Source of the DNA: Pseudonocardia asaccharolytica DSM 44247 = NBRC 16224
Lineage (GTDB): Bacteria > Actinomycetota > Actinomycetes > Mycobacteriales > Pseudonocardiaceae
Length of the DNA: 64,000 nt
Reading direction: 5' to 3'
Assembly (NCBI RefSeq): GCF_000423625.1
Contig: NZ_AUII01000023.1
Span: 1-64,000 of the forward strand
Below, in pieces: positions 7,595 to 15,880 of the stretch (the stretch's first letter is position 1; each line of letters opens with the position of its first letter). The notes beneath the pieces were generated by a model. The model saw only the letters and a program-made list of their open reading frames with translations, had not been told where the DNA came from and made no database searches. The translations under genes were made by a program, and so were the position numbers.

Positions 7595-10384
7595 CTACTT
7601 CGCGGGCGCCTTCCGCGCCGGTGTCTTCTTCCGCGGCGCGGGCGCCTTCGCCCGCCGTTCCGCCAGCAGCTCCGCGGCACGCTCGTCGGTGATCTCTTCG
7701 ATACTGTCGCCCTTGCGCAGCGACGCGTTGGTGGAGCCGTCGGTCACGTACGGCCCGAACCGGCCGTCTTTGATCACCATCGGCTTGCCGGTGGCAGGGT
7801 CGGTACCCAGCTCGCGCAGCGGTGGGGTGGCTGCGGCCGTGCGCCGTCCCCGCTGCTTGGGCTGGGCATAGATCGCCAGCGCCTCGTCGAGGGTGATGGT
7901 GAACAGCTGCTCCTCGCTGGCCAGCGAGCGGGAGTCGGTGCCCTTCTTCAGATACGGTCCGTACCGGCCGTTCTGTGCGGTGATCTCCGCGCCGCTCTCC
8001 GGGTCGACGCCGACCAGCCGGGGAAGCGACAGCAGCTTGAGCGCGTCCTCGAGGGTCACGGTGTCCAGCGACATGCTCCGAAACAGCGACCCGGTCCGCG
8101 GCTTCGGCTTCGTGGTCCTCCGCTTCGCGCCGTTCGACGAGTCCTCGGCCGGCTCGGGCAGCAGCTCCGTGACGTAGGGCCCGAACCGGCCCTCCTTGGC
8201 GACGATCTCGTGTCCGGTGACCGGGTCGGTGCCCAGCACGCGGCCCTCCTGCGGCACCGCGAACAGCTTCTCGGCCACCTCGGCGGTCAGCTCGTCCGGC
8301 GGAAGATCCTCGGGCAGGTTGGCCCGCTGCGACGGTCCCTCACCCGCGCCCTGCCTCTCCAGGTAGGGCCCGTAGCGCCCGACCCGCACCACGACGTCGT
8401 CGAACATCGGGATCGAGTTGATCTCGCGGGCGTCGATCTCCTCGAGGTTCACGCCGACCAGCTTCTTCAGCCCGCCCGCGCGCGCCACCGACCCATCGGT
8501 GCCCTGCTCGGCACCGAAGTAGAAGCCGTGCAGCCAGTCGGTGCGGGAGTTCGAGCCCGCCGCGATCGCGTCGAGCTCATCCTCCATCGCGGCGGTGAAG
8601 TCGTAGTCGACCAGCCTGCCGAAGTGGTGCTCCAGCAGCCCGACCACGGCGAACGCGATCCAGGACGGCACCAGTGCGCTGCCCTTCTTCCACACGTAGC
8701 CGCGGTCCTGGATCGTCTTGATGATCGACGCATAGGTCGAGGGCCGCCCGATCCCGCGCTCCTCCAGCGCATTGACCAGGCTCGGCTCGGTGTAGCGGGC
8801 AGGCGGGTTCGTGGAATGCCCGTCCGGGTCGAGCGCGGTGGCGGTGACCGGATGGCCCTCGGTGAGCTCCGGCAGCCGCGACTCGGCGTCGTCGGCCTCG
8901 CCGCCGCTGCCTTCCTCGACGGTCTCCACGTAGGCCTTGAGAAAGCCGGCGAAGGTGATCGTGCGGCCGGAGGCGGCGAACGTGACCTCCTCGCCGGTCG
9001 CCGCGGTGCCGGTGATCCGCAGGCGCGTTGTGGTGCCCCGCGCGTCCGCCATCTGCGACGCGACCGTGCGCCGCCAGATCAGCTCGTAGAGCCGGAAGTC
9101 GTCGCCGTCGAGCTGACCGCCGAGCTCCCCCGGCGTCCGGAAGGTCTCGCCGCTGGGCCGGATCGCCTCGTGTGCCTCCTGGGCGTTCTTCACCTTGCGG
9201 GTGTACTGCCGCGGCGACGGGGCGACGTAGGCGTCGCCGTAGAGCTCGCGGGCCTGCGCGCGAGCCGCCGCGATCGCCGACTCCGACAGTGTCGTCGAGT
9301 CGGTACGCATGTAGGTGATGTAGCCGTTCTCGTAGAGCCGCTGCGCGGTCCGCATCGTGCGCTCCGCGGAGAAGCGCAGCTTACGGCCCGCCTCCTGCTG
9401 CAGGGTCGAGGTCATGAACGGCGCGTACGGGCGGCGGGTGTAGGGCTTGGCCTCGACGCTGGAGACGGTGAGATCGCGGCCGTACAGCGCCTCGACGAGC
9501 CGCCGGGCGCCGGCCTCGTCGAGGACCCTGGCGTCCCCGCGCAGCTGCCCGTCGGGGCCGAAGTCGCGGCCCGTGGCCACCCGGTCGCCATCGATCCCGA
9601 CCAGCCGCGCCCCGAAGGTGCGCGGGCTGGCGCCGGCGCCGGCGTCGAGCGTCGCGGCGATGTCCCAGTACTCGGCAGAGACGAACGCCATCCGCTCCCG
9701 CTCGCGCTGCACGATCAGCCGCGTCGCGACCGACTGCACCCGGCCTGCCGACAGCTTCGGCATGACCTTCTTCCACAGCACGGGGGAGACCTCGTAGCCG
9801 TAGAGCCGATCGAGGATGCGCCGGGTCTCCTGCGCGTCGACCAGATCCTGGTCGAGGTCGCGGGTGTTCTCCGCGGCGGCCCGGATCGCCGGCTCGGTGA
9901 TCTCGTGGAACACCATCCGCCGGACCGGGACCTTCGGCTTGAGCGTGTCGAGCAGATGCCAGGCGATGGCCTCGCCCTCACGGTCGGGGTCGGTCGCCAG
10001 TAGCAGCTCGTCGGCGTTCTTGAGCGCGTCCTTGAGTTCGGAGACCTTCCCCTTCTTTTCCGGCGTGACGATGTAGAGGGGCTGGAACTGGTTGTTCACG
10101 TCCACCCCGAGGCGGGCCCACGCCTCGCCCTTGTACCTCGCGGGCACGTCCGCGGCGCCGCGGGGCAGGTCGCGGATGTGGCCGACGGAGGACTCGACGA
10201 CGTAGTCGTTGCCCAGGTAGGGGGCGATCTTCTTGGCCTTGGTGGGCGACTCGACGATCACCAGCCGCCGCATCGGGCGGCCCGCCGCCGTCGCGGTACG
10301 CGCGCCGTTGCGACGGCTCCCACCAGCACTGTTGCGGACGCCGTCGCCGGTGCCGACCTTCGAGCTCGTCGTTCGGGTTGCCAC
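7595..10384 (-). CDS. topA: DNA topoisomerase I
   Basis: Type IA topoisomerase, 929 residues, which relaxes negative supercoils by cutting one strand through a tyrosyl-DNA link. The Toprim domain starts at MRRLVIVESPTKAKKIAPYL (about residue 38), with acidic metal ligands in LLATDPDREGEAIAWHL. The active-site tyrosine is in GYITYMRTDSTTLSES. The C-terminus holds four GRxGPY repeats of the actinobacterial type (VGRYGPYL, EGRFGPYV, NGRYGPYL, DGRFGPYV) instead of zinc fingers, ending in a Lys/Pro/Ala-rich tail (KAPAPRKKTPARKAPAK). GTG 10384 has a GGAG site 12 bases upstream; the N-terminal 37 residues are low complexity, so a start nearer the MRRLVIV methionine is possible. Confidence 0.97.
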   Translation of the reverse strand: MATRTTSSKVGTGDGVRNSAGGSRRNGARTATAAGRPMRRLVIVESPTKAKKIAPYLGNDYVVESSVGHIRDLPRGAADVPARYKGEAWARLGVDVNNQFQPLYIVTPEKKGKVSELKDALKNADELLLATDPDREGEAIAWHLLDTLKPKVPVRRMVFHEITEPAIRAAAENTRDLDQDLVDAQETRRILDRLYGYEVSPVLWKKVMPKLSAGRVQSVATRLIVQRERERMAFVSAEYWDIAATLDAGAGASPRTFGARLVGIDGDRVATGRDFGPDGQLRGDARVLDEAGARRLVEALYGRDLTVSSVEAKPYTRRPYAPFMTSTLQQEAGRKLRFSAERTMRTAQRLYENGYITYMRTDSTTLSESAIAAARAQARELYGDAYVAPSPRQYTRKVKNAQEAHEAIRPSGETFRTPGELGGQLDGDDFRLYELIWRRTVASQMADARGTTTRLRITGTAATGEEVTFAASGRTITFAGFLKAYVETVEEGSGGEADDAESRLPELTEGHPVTATALDPDGHSTNPPARYTEPSLVNALEERGIGRPSTYASIIKTIQDRGYVWKKGSALVPSWIAFAVVGLLEHHFGRLVDYDFTAAMEDELDAIAAGSNSRTDWLHGFYFGAEQGTDGSVARAGGLKKLVGVNLEEIDAREINSIPMFDDVVVRVGRYGPYLERQGAGEGPSQRANLPEDLPPDELTAEVAEKLFAVPQEGRVLGTDPVTGHEIVAKEGRFGPYVTELLPEPAEDSSNGAKRRTTKPKPRTGSLFRSMSLDTVTLEDALKLLSLPRLVGVDPESGAEITAQNGRYGPYLKKGTDSRSLASEEQLFTITLDEALAIYAQPKQRGRRTAAATPPLRELGTDPATGKPMVIKDGRFGPYVTDGSTNASLRKGDSIEEITDERAAELLAERRAKAPAPRKKTPARKAPAK

Positions 10385-10600
10385 CTTGGTCCTAACTCCA
10401 TCGTCGCCGACCACGCCGCGATCGCGACGTGTCCGTAGGCCGGCCAACCGGCCGCTCGGGTCGTCCTCCGCCCGTTTCGGGGCAGGTTCGCCAGTATCCC
10501 TGTACCACGGATGCTGGCCGCCACGTTCGCACACCGACCCGATGTGTTGCTTTCGTCACGCCTGACTCGAACACGACGAGCGGCAGCGTAACCAAGAGCG

Positions 10601-11203
10601 TCATGAGCGGTCCCGACCCCAACACCGCGGCCACTCCGTGACGGGTACCCCGCCTGGCGGCGGCCCGACCAACTCCACGAGTCGCTGCACCCGGCGCGTT
10701 CCGCCGATGCGCAACGCCGGAGCGCCCCAGCCCCTTCCCACCCGCGCAGGCGGGATGCCGGCCCGCGTCGCCGCGGCGATGAGCGGCTGATGGGTCTGCG
10801 TGGCATGCGGGTCGAGCGCGAGCAGATAACCGCCGCGCCCGTCGGGGCGGCCCGCGGCCAGCGCCCACAGGCGAAGCAGTGAGCCATCGAGCTGGAAGCC
10901 GTCGGGCACGGCCTTCGCCGCGCCCCGCATCCACTGTCCCGCGATACCGACGAGGTCGCAGCGGAACGCCGTGCGCAACACGATCGCACTGCTCTCGGTG
11001 GTCACCGTCTCAAGCCGGACGCCGGTGGCCGCCGCGACGGCGCGCACGGCCGGGGCGCGGGCGGGATCAGCCAGGACGATGCTCAGCCGGGCCGTCGTCC
11101 CGGTCCCGAACCGCACGATCTGGCCCGGGCCGCACAGCAGCCCGGCCAGGTCCGCAAGGCGCACCGGGCGCGCCTCCGCGGAGAACAGCGACAGCTGGCA
11201 CAC
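10601..11203 (-). CDS. Conserved actinobacterial protein upstream of topA
   Basis: Hypothetical protein of 200 residues, beginning CQLSLFSAEARPVRLADLAGLL after a GTG. From memory, mycobacteria carry a similar protein beginning QLSFFSAE immediately upstream of topA (Rv3647c position), so the context is conserved, but the function is unknown to me. It appears to be a soluble alpha/beta protein: repeated segments RFGTGTTARLSIVLADPARA and DGFQLDGSLLRLWALAAGRP suggest two similar halves. No catalytic motif is clear. The frame is open to 11239, but GTG 11203 matches the family start. It ends 217 bp before topA on the same strand. Confidence 0.75.
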   Translation of the reverse strand: MCQLSLFSAEARPVRLADLAGLLCGPGQIVRFGTGTTARLSIVLADPARAPAVRAVAAATGVRLETVTTESSAIVLRTAFRCDLVGIAGQWMRGAAKAVPDGFQLDGSLLRLWALAAGRPDGRGGYLLALDPHATQTHQPLIAAATRAGIPPARVGRGWGAPALRIGGTRRVQRLVELVGPPPGGVPVTEWPRCWGRDRS

Positions 11204-11269
11204 GCCACGCACGGTAGAACACGCGTTCGACGCGAGCATCCGCGGCGCGCCGGACGTGCGGCCCGCGAC

Positions 11270-11863
11270 TCAGGCCGGCGGGGCGAGGCTTGCCAGCTGC
11301 TGGCAGCTCGCCGCCTTCTGGGCGGCCCGGTTCGCGCGAGGAATCTCGGCGAGGTAGGCCAGCACGTCCGGTGTGGAGATCTTCTCCAGCGCATCCTGCG
11401 CGCCGGCCAGCGTCGCCTTGAACGCGTCCGGGTCGCTCGTGTCCGCCCCGTCGACCTGCGTCTTCACCGCCGCGAACTTCTGCTCCGACTGGCGGAGCAG
11501 GTCGTCGATGCGGGTCACCGCCTCGTCCCCGCCGGTCATCGGAGCGCGTCCGACCGCGTCGAGCTGGGTCTGGCCCTGCTGGAGCCCGGTCACGATCGTG
11601 CCGAGATAGTCGCTGAGCACCTGCTTGATGCCGGCAAGGTCGGGGACGCTGTCGAAATCCGGCTTGTCCAGGGCGGACCGGGTGAAAGTGACGACCGAGC
11701 CGCAGACCCGGTCGGCCCAGGCCACCGGGTCGCTGCCGCGGCCCTCGGTGGGCGCCGGGGCCGGGTCGGGTCCCGGCGTGCCGGTCACCGTGGTGGAACA
11801 GCCCCCGAGCAGCAACGCGCCCAGCGCGGCGGTGGCAGCGGCGAGGCGGGCCGTGCGAGTCAT
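11270..11863 (-). CDS. Lipoprotein, tandem paralogue 1
   Basis: Predicted lipoprotein of 197 residues. The signal peptide MTRTARLAAATAALGALLLGGC ends in a lipobox LGGC (Cys22). A Pro/Thr-rich linker follows, then a helical domain that opens with PVAWADRVCGSVVTF and ends with KAASCQQL. The two cysteines, about residues 54 and 188, are also present in the next two genes and probably form a disulfide outside the membrane. Alternating helices (DDLLRQSEQKFAAVKTQV) suggest a helical bundle. No enzymatic motif is seen. The three paralogues lie head to tail with 70-85 bp gaps. Confidence 0.8.
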   Translation of the reverse strand: MTRTARLAAATAALGALLLGGCSTTVTGTPGPDPAPAPTEGRGSDPVAWADRVCGSVVTFTRSALDKPDFDSVPDLAGIKQVLSDYLGTIVTGLQQGQTQLDAVGRAPMTGGDEAVTRIDDLLRQSEQKFAAVKTQVDGADTSDPDAFKATLAGAQDALEKISTPDVLAYLAEIPRANRAAQKAASCQQLASLAPPA

Positions 11864-11947
11864 GCGCCTTCCCCCGGTCGCGCGAGATGTGCCTGCGTTC
11901 CCGGGCCAGTCTGCCTCCTTCCCGGCCGGGGGTCGGGAAGGGGGCGC

Positions 11948-12505
11948 TCAGCCGCCGAACAGGTCGGGCATCTTCCTGCAGTTCGACGCCTGCTCGGCGG
12001 CGGCCCTGAACTCGGGGCTGACCTCCAGCGCCGCCGTCCCCTCGACCAGCCTCCGCAGATCCTCCATCGGCGCCAGCGCCGCGGGCAGCGTGGCGGTAAG
12101 GGTTTCCGGGCTGGAGGTGTCGACGGACCCGAGCGTGGTCCGCGTCGTATCGAACGCCTGCTTCACCCCCGTCAGCAGGGACTGCAGCTGTTCGACCGCG
12201 GCGTCGCCGCCCTCGATCGGCGACGGTCCCACCGCGTCCAGCGAGTCGAGCGTGCCCTGCACGGCGGTGCCCGTCGACTCGAGATAGCCCGAGAGGCTCT
12301 GGACGGCCGCGGCGGGGTCGGAGAACTGGAGGTTCGGGGTGGCCGTGGCGGCGTCGTTGAACGGCAGCGTCGCGCCGCACACGCTGTCGACCCAGGCGAC
12401 CGGATCGGCCTGCGGGCTACCCCCGGTGAGTGTCGAGCAGCCCGCGGCGAGGAACGCCGCGCAGGCGGCGAGGGCGAGACGGACGGGACGGGTGGGGCTG
12501 GACAT
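11948..12505 (-). CDS. Lipoprotein, tandem paralogue 2
   Basis: Predicted lipoprotein of 185 residues, similar along its length to its neighbours on both sides. The signal peptide ends in the lipobox LAAGC (ACAAFLAAGCSTLTGG). The mature part opens with PVAWVDSVCGATLPF and closes with QASNCRKMPDLFGG, keeping the paired cysteines. The middle contains LDSLDAVGPSPIEGGDAAVEQL, which matches LDAVGRAPMTGGDEAVTRI in paralogue 1 almost residue for residue. ATG 12505 is chosen because it begins a standard signal sequence; the frame is open 500 bases further upstream without protein character. Function unknown. Confidence 0.8.
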   Translation of the reverse strand: MSSPTRPVRLALAACAAFLAAGCSTLTGGSPQADPVAWVDSVCGATLPFNDAATATPNLQFSDPAAAVQSLSGYLESTGTAVQGTLDSLDAVGPSPIEGGDAAVEQLQSLLTGVKQAFDTTRTTLGSVDTSSPETLTATLPAALAPMEDLRRLVEGTAALEVSPEFRAAAEQASNCRKMPDLFGG

Positions 12506-12573
12506 GACCGGCTCCGGTTCGGGCGAGGGGATGATTCGGGGGCGGTGCGGAGCCGGGCGCCGCGAGGTGGTGC

Positions 12574-13101
12574 TCAACCGCCGCTCGCGCGCAGCCGCTG
12601 ACAGCTCGGTGCGGCATCGACGGCCCGGCGCAGATCGGCGTTGGCGGTCAGCTCGCTGGTGGGGTCGGGGAGATGGGCCAGCTCCTGCAGGGGCACGATC
12701 GACTGCGCCAGCGCCTCCTGGTCGCGCGCCGCCTCGATCTGGGCCTTCGCGGCGGCGAAGGTCGTTTGGATCTGTGTCATCCGCTGGGTCAGGGTCGCCG
12801 CGACGGCGGCGGCGCCGTCCACGTCCGGCGCCCCGGCCGTGTCGATCCCTGCGATCGCCTCCTGGGCTGCGGCGACCACGTTCTCGGCGAACACACTGAG
12901 CTGCTGCACCTGCTGAGCATGATCGGGTGCGCTGGTCGTGGGTACCGCCGCGGTGAGGGTTTCGCGGAACGAGACGTAGGAGCCGCAGATCTTGTCCGCC
13001 CACGCGGTCGTCTCGGCGTCATCGGCCCCGCCGCCGCATCCGGCAGCCAGCAACGCCATCAGCGCCACGGCGGCCGCGCAGATCGACGTCCGAACACGCA
13101 T
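12574..13101 (-). CDS. Lipoprotein, tandem paralogue 3
   Basis: Predicted lipoprotein of 175 residues and first gene of the lipoprotein triplet. The signal peptide ends LLAAGC (Cys22). The mature domain has the shared frame AWADKICGSYVSF near the start and AAPSCQRL near the end, and a central AGIDTAGAPDVDGAAAVAATL corresponding to the GGDAAV region of the other two. It is more diverged than paralogues 1 and 2. Preceded by GGAGGGACAG (ribosome site). A strong terminator hairpin (13175-13213) separates it from hppA, so the triplet should have its own promoter in 13102-13174. Confidence 0.8.
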   Translation of the reverse strand: MRVRTSICAAAVALMALLAAGCGGGADDAETTAWADKICGSYVSFRETLTAAVPTTSAPDHAQQVQQLSVFAENVVAAAQEAIAGIDTAGAPDVDGAAAVAATLTQRMTQIQTTFAAAKAQIEAARDQEALAQSIVPLQELAHLPDPTSELTANADLRRAVDAAPSCQRLRASGG

Positions 13102-13174
13102 CTGTCCCTCCGGTCCCCTTGGGGATGCTGGTGCCGCGCGGGCCAGCGGACCCTACTCGGAGGCCGATGGTGTG

Positions 13175-13213
13175 ACAAAGGCCGCCCACCCGAACGGGGT
13201 GGGCGGCCTTTGT
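13175..13213. terminator. Intrinsic terminator after hppA
   Basis: Perfect 17-bp inverted repeat ACAAAGGCCGCCCACCC with a five-base loop. hppA ends at 13240 on the minus strand, so on that transcript the stem ends in a T-containing TTTGT side. It sits between hppA and the lipoprotein triplet and should end hppA transcription. Confidence 0.9.
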
Positions 13214-13239
13214 CGAGCCGAGGGCACGGTGCCGGCTGA

Positions 13240-15543
13240 TCAGCCGACCGCGCTCTCCGCCGGGGTTTCCGTGAGCGAGGTCGAGCGGCGCTTCGAGACG
13301 ACGACGGCCGACACGATGATCAGGACCGCGACGATCGCGATGCCGATGCGGATCGGCGCGGACGCCGAGTCGCCGACCGAGAACGCCACGACCGCCGGTG
13401 CGATCAGCACCGAGACCAGGTTCATCACCTTGATCAACGGGTTGATGGCGGGACCAGCGGTGTCCTTGAACGGGTCACCGACGGTGTCACCGATGACGGT
13501 GGCCTCGTGCGCGGGCGAGCCCTTGCCTCCGTGGTTGCCGTCCTCGACGAGCTTCTTCCCGTTGTCCCAAGCGCCGCCGGAGTTGGCCAGGAAGATCGCC
13601 ATGAGCACGCCGGTGGCGATGGCGCCGGCCAGGTAGCCGGCCAGCGGGCCGACGCCGAGGCCGAATCCGACCGCGATCGGAGCGAAGATCGCCAGCAGGC
13701 CGGGGGTGGCCAGCTCCCGCAGCGAGTCGCGGGTGCAGATGTCGACGACCCTGCCGTACTCGGGCCGGACGGTGCCCTCCATGATCCCGGGGTTGCTCCG
13801 GAACTGCCTGCGGACCTCGAAGACGATCGCGCCGGCGGCGCGGGTCACCGCGTTGATCGCCAGCCCCGAGAACATGAACACGACCGAGGCACCGATGATC
13901 ACGCCGACCAGGGTGTTCGGGCTGAACACCTCGTAGGCGAACGCGCTGCCCGCGTCCTGCAGGGCGACCCCCGCCTTGTCCAGCGCCTTGGTGATGGCAT
14001 CGCGGTAGGAGCCGAACAGGGCCGTCGCCGCGAGCACGGCGGTCGCGATCGCGATGCCCTTGGTGATGGCCTTCGTCGTGTTCCCGACCGCGTCGAGCTC
14101 GGTGAGGATGTCCACACCGTCGCCCTCGACGTCCCCGGACATCTCCGCGATGCCCTGTGCGTTGTCCGACACCGGGCCGAAGGTGTCCATCGCGACGATG
14201 ACCCCGACCGTGGTGAGCAGGCCCGTTCCGGCCAGCGCCACCGCGAAGAGCGAGACGACGATCGAACCGGACAGCAGGAACGCGCCGTACACCGCCGCGG
14301 CGATGACGATCGCGGTGTAGACGGCCGATTCGAAGCCGATCGAGATGCCGGAGAGGATGACGGTCGCGGCGCCGGTCAGCGAGGAGCGGCCGACGTCCTT
14401 GACCGGCTTGTCCTCGGTACCGGTGAAGTAGCCGGTGAGCCACAGGATGACACCCGCCAGGACGATGCCGATGACCACCGCGACCGAGGCGATGATCCGC
14501 GGGTCGGCGGTGAGGCTGGTGACCGAGTCGTCGGTCGGGTTGACGAGCGCACCGAAGCTGCTCGGCAGGTACAGGAACGCGGCGACGATCGAGAGCGCGC
14601 CGGCGAAGACCGCCGAGATGTAGAAGCTGCGGTTGATCGCCTTGAGGGTGTTCTCGCCTTCCCTCGCCTTGGTGATGTAGACGCCCATGACGGCGGTGAC
14701 CACGCCGATGGCGGGCACGATCAGCGGGAAGAGCAGACCCTGCAGGCCGAACGCGGCCGTGCCCAGGATCAGCGCGGCGACCAGCGTCACGGCGTAGGAC
14801 TCGAAGAGGTCCGCGGCCATGCCGGCGCAGTCACCGACGTTGTCGCCCACGTTGTCGGCGATGGTGGCGGCGTTGCGCGGGTCATCCTCGGGGATGCCCT
14901 GCTCGACCTTGCCGACCAGGTCGGCGCCCACATCGGCGGCCTTGGTGAAGATACCGCCACCGACGCGCATGAACATCGCGAGCAGCGCGGCGCCGAAGCC
15001 GAAGCCCTCCAGGACCTTCGGGGCCTGGCCGGCGTAGACCAGTACGACCAGCGCCGCACCAAACAGGCCGAGGCCGACTGTGAACATGCCGACGACGCCA
15101 CCGGTGCGGAACGCGATCCGGGTCGCCTTCTCCCGGCCGCCCTGCTCTCGGGCGGCCGCGGCTACCCGGATGTTGGCGCGGGTCGCCAACCACATTCCCA
15201 GATAGCCGATGGTCGCCGAGAAGGCCGCGCCGATGACGAAGAAAACTGACCGCCCGATGCGTTCGATCATGTCGTCCGCGGGGAGCGCGAACAACAGCAC
15301 GAACACGATCACGACGAAGACGCCGAGCGTGCGGAACTGTCGATTGAGGTACGCCGCGGCGCCTTCCTGGACCGCTCGGCCGATATCCTGCATCTTCGAG
15401 GTGCCCTGGCCGGCGGCCAGAACCTCCCTGAGCAGCATGTAGCCGATGGCCAGGGCGGCGAGCGCGACCACCGCGACCACGCCGACCACGACGCGGTCAC
15501 TCGCGGCGAGCTCGAGGCCCTGCGCGAGGGTGGACACGGACAT
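13240..15543 (-). CDS. hppA: Membrane-bound proton-translocating pyrophosphatase
   Basis: Integral membrane ion pump of 767 residues that couples hydrolysis of pyrophosphate to proton export. Sixteen hydrophobic segments are expected and many are visible. Substrate-binding motifs include FTKAADVGADLVGKVEQGI with DDPRNAATIADNVGDNVGD, and near the C-terminus AWDNGKKLVEDGNHGGKGSPAHEA and GDTVGDPFKDTAGPAINPL. The segment GNTTKAITKG carries Lys where potassium-dependent pumps have Ala, which predicts the K+-independent, H+-pumping class. ATG 15543 has an AGGAGG site. The gene is divergent from the DUF1998 helicase; an 8-bp inverted repeat lies in its leader. Confidence 0.97.
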   Translation of the reverse strand: MSVSTLAQGLELAASDRVVVGVVAVVALAALAIGYMLLREVLAAGQGTSKMQDIGRAVQEGAAAYLNRQFRTLGVFVVIVFVLLFALPADDMIERIGRSVFFVIGAAFSATIGYLGMWLATRANIRVAAAAREQGGREKATRIAFRTGGVVGMFTVGLGLFGAALVVLVYAGQAPKVLEGFGFGAALLAMFMRVGGGIFTKAADVGADLVGKVEQGIPEDDPRNAATIADNVGDNVGDCAGMAADLFESYAVTLVAALILGTAAFGLQGLLFPLIVPAIGVVTAVMGVYITKAREGENTLKAINRSFYISAVFAGALSIVAAFLYLPSSFGALVNPTDDSVTSLTADPRIIASVAVVIGIVLAGVILWLTGYFTGTEDKPVKDVGRSSLTGAATVILSGISIGFESAVYTAIVIAAAVYGAFLLSGSIVVSLFAVALAGTGLLTTVGVIVAMDTFGPVSDNAQGIAEMSGDVEGDGVDILTELDAVGNTTKAITKGIAIATAVLAATALFGSYRDAITKALDKAGVALQDAGSAFAYEVFSPNTLVGVIIGASVVFMFSGLAINAVTRAAGAIVFEVRRQFRSNPGIMEGTVRPEYGRVVDICTRDSLRELATPGLLAIFAPIAVGFGLGVGPLAGYLAGAIATGVLMAIFLANSGGAWDNGKKLVEDGNHGGKGSPAHEATVIGDTVGDPFKDTAGPAINPLIKVMNLVSVLIAPAVVAFSVGDSASAPIRIGIAIVAVLIIVSAVVVSKRRSTSLTETPAESAVG

Positions 15544-15572
15544 CCGTCCTCCTGGTTCGTGGAACTACTCTT

Positions 15573-15599
15573 GCCAGGGAACGTGACGGCATCCCTGGC
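15573..15599. promoter_or_regulatory. Inverted repeat in hppA leader
   Basis: GCCAGGGA (15573-15580) and its complement TCCCTGGC (15592-15599) flank an 11-base loop containing ACGTGACG. It lies 30-56 bases before the hppA start. It could be a protein-binding site or a small leader hairpin; nothing identifies the regulator. The remaining 337-bp gap up to the helicase start also holds a plus-strand TAGAAT box at about 15726, which may be the helicase -10. Confidence 0.35.
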
Positions 15600-15880
15600 G
15601 TCATCTTCTGCCCGTCCCTGCTGGTGAGGCCAGCGACAGGCAGGTGCAGTGTAAGAGTGCGTTCCGGCCCGGATGGCATTGGCCGGTGCCAATCGGATTT
15701 TGTAACGTTTCGGCCACGATTTCCATAGAATGTTGGACGAGAAAAATGCCCGGAAGAGTCTCTCCGGATCGGGCGTGGCGTCGGGGCCGGGGTCCCGGTC
15801 GCTCCGCCGTATCGGGTTCGTTCCTGTCCATCTCGTTCCTGCTCATCTCGTCTGTGCCAACCTCCTCGGGTGTGGGTGCG

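Noticed and set aside
8210..10003. 597-codon open frame antisense to topA
   Set aside because: Arg/Pro/Val/Gly/Asp-rich translation with no domain; topA is certain on the other strand.
13507..15249. 580-codon open frame antisense to hppA
   Set aside because: It mirrors a highly conserved membrane protein; its product is an Asp/Arg/Gly-rich string without hydrophobic core, typical of frames opposite GC-rich genes.
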